Shown here one piece after another: positions 63,335-64,000 of a stretch of 64,000 nucleotides of DNA. The notes below the pieces were generated by a model that worked only from the letters and a program-made list of their open reading frames with translations, was not told where the DNA came from and did not search any database. A program made the position numbers and the translations under genes. This DNA is from an uncultured Flavobacteriales bacterium (GTDB lineage: Bacteria > Bacteroidota > Bacteroidia > Flavobacteriales > BACL11): the NCBI GenBank assembly GCA_943788405.1, contig CALSQD010000002.1, positions 422,850 to 486,849 of the forward strand, given 5' to 3'. Numbering within the stretch: the first letter of the stretch is position 1; every line of letters starts with the position of its first letter.

Positions 63335-63754
63335 ATGAGTAAAACCCTTTATGCTGAAAATTTAGAACAGATAAATACTGTTGCTAAACAAATCCTTGAT
63401 TGCACTTCACCTCAGAAAAAATTTGCATTTTATGGAGAAATGGGAGTAGGGAAGACTACTTTAATAAAAGCCTTATCTTTGCAATTAGGAGTTAGTGATG
63501 TGGTGAGTAGTCCTACTTTTTCAATTGTAAATGAATATCATATTGATAAAGGATTAAAAATCTATCATTTTGATTTTTATAGGATAGAAGATGAGAGAGA
63601 AGCTTATGATATGGGGTATGAAGAGTATTTTTTTAGTGATGCTTATTGTTTTATTGAGTGGCCAGAAAAAATTACTAATTTAATTGAAGAAGATATGGTG
63701 AAGATAAAGATGTTTCTTGAAGGAACAAAAAGAAGAATTGAAGTAATAATTTAG
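63335..63754 (+). CDS. tsaE: tRNA N6-threonylcarbamoyladenosine synthesis ATPase
   Basis: 139 residues. The P-loop is YGEMGVGKTTL (about 34-44), followed by VVSSPTFSIVNEY and HFDFYRIEDEREAYDMGYEEYF, and CFIEWPEKI near the C-terminus, all TsaE/YjeE signatures. TsaE works with TsaB and TsaD to make t6A at position 37 of ANN-decoding tRNAs. The ATG follows the porX stop without a gap. Confidence 0.95.
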   Translation: MSKTLYAENLEQINTVAKQILDCTSPQKKFAFYGEMGVGKTTLIKALSLQLGVSDVVSSPTFSIVNEYHIDKGLKIYHFDFYRIEDEREAYDMGYEEYFFSDAYCFIEWPEKITNLIEEDMVKIKMFLEGTKRRIEVII

Positions 63755-63756
63755 TT

Positions 63757-64000
63757 ATGACAAAAGAAAAAATATTTAGTTCGTTCGGTATTCTTCCAAA
63801 AGAAGAAATGCTAGAGGTAAAACCTAATTTTAAGCAGTTGCAAATAGGAATCCCTAAGGAATCCTCATTTCAAGAAAACAGGGTGAGTTTAACTCCTGAT
63901 TCTGTTGGATTATTAATTGCAAACGGGCATAGTGTAATCATTGAAAAAGGAGCAGGGGATGCTTCAAATTTTACAGATAAAGAGTATACCGATAAAGGAG
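63757..64000 (+). CDS. ald: Alanine dehydrogenase, N-terminal part (cut by window end)
   Basis: The frame from ATG 63757 stays open to the window end (81 codons). After an N-terminal extension it reads QIGIPKESSFQENRVSLTPDSVGLLIANGH and IEKGAGDAS (quoted in part), the AlaDH/PNT N-terminal domain with the substrate-binding Arg and Lys region. The gene starts two bases after the tsaE stop and completes a porX-tsaE-ald run, an arrangement I recall from other Flavobacteriia. It would interconvert alanine and pyruvate with NAD. The related transhydrogenase alpha subunit cannot be excluded from this fragment. Confidence 0.75.
   Translation, partial: MTKEKIFSSFGILPKEEMLEVKPNFKQLQIGIPKESSFQENRVSLTPDSVGLLIANGHSVIIEKGAGDASNFTDKEYTDKG

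Overview
The window is a chromosomal piece of an AT-rich member of the Bacteroidota, most likely a (probably aquatic) member of the order Flavobacteriales. The signs are: promoters of the TAnnTTTG type with few Shine-Dalgarno sequences; a short RpoD without region 1.1; an LpxC-FabZ fusion; a tmRNA whose tag reads GENNYALAA; the type IX secretion genes porT and porX; and secreted proteins with type IX-like C-terminal tails.

Layout. 1-15.3 kb: end of a branched-chain aminotransferase, acetyltransferases, YceI, an ATP-grasp enzyme, three secreted hydrolases/peptidases, a SRPBCC-GyrI protein, a secreted repeat protein, and a minus-strand cluster with a frameshifted TonB receptor and a twice-frameshifted IcmF-type acyl-CoA mutase. 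15.4-35.8 kb: an accessory island in which units of one to three genes are separated by 14 same-orientation copies of an intergenic module of about 85-90 bp (terminator hairpin, second GGACC/GGTCC hairpin, TTCGAA block, and usually a TAnnTTTG promoter). Cargo includes secreted esterase, nuclease-like, G8/beta-helix and PKD proteins, a metallophosphoesterase, a likely metal-uptake TonB set, a TPR-HTH regulator, CIA30, an Old Yellow Enzyme and an SDR. 36-64 kb: mostly core genes: ABC exporter, ssrA, rpe, rpoD, pnp, rpsO, accD, fbaA, an rRNA methyltransferase, porT-ubiE-rfaE1-aspC, then meaB-ridA-yggS-DUF1015-serA-serC-efp-lpxA-lpxC/fabZ-lpxD-HD on the minus strand, with porX-tsaE-ald divergent from it.

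How the parts fit. Eight secreted proteins end in a compact tail (V-D-[ILV]-L-G-R ... F-Y-I-Y-D-D-G-T-V-E-K-K-I-I) that resembles the last part of the type IX sorting domain; one more (952 aa) has the classical YPNP form. PorT and PorX in the same window belong to the machinery that would export them. In three island genes the DNA coding for the tail runs almost unchanged into the same downstream module, so gene 3' ends and intergenic modules seem to have spread together.

The island is the best candidate for something undescribed: a cassette-like array of independent transcription units joined by a standard terminator-hairpin-promoter module, with no integrase visible here. Several genes also have exactly four bases between the promoter -7 element and the start codon, which predicts leaderless mRNAs. 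Four single-base disruptions (icmF twice, a TonB receptor, a lipoprotein) lie outside the island and could be real mutations or assembly errors.
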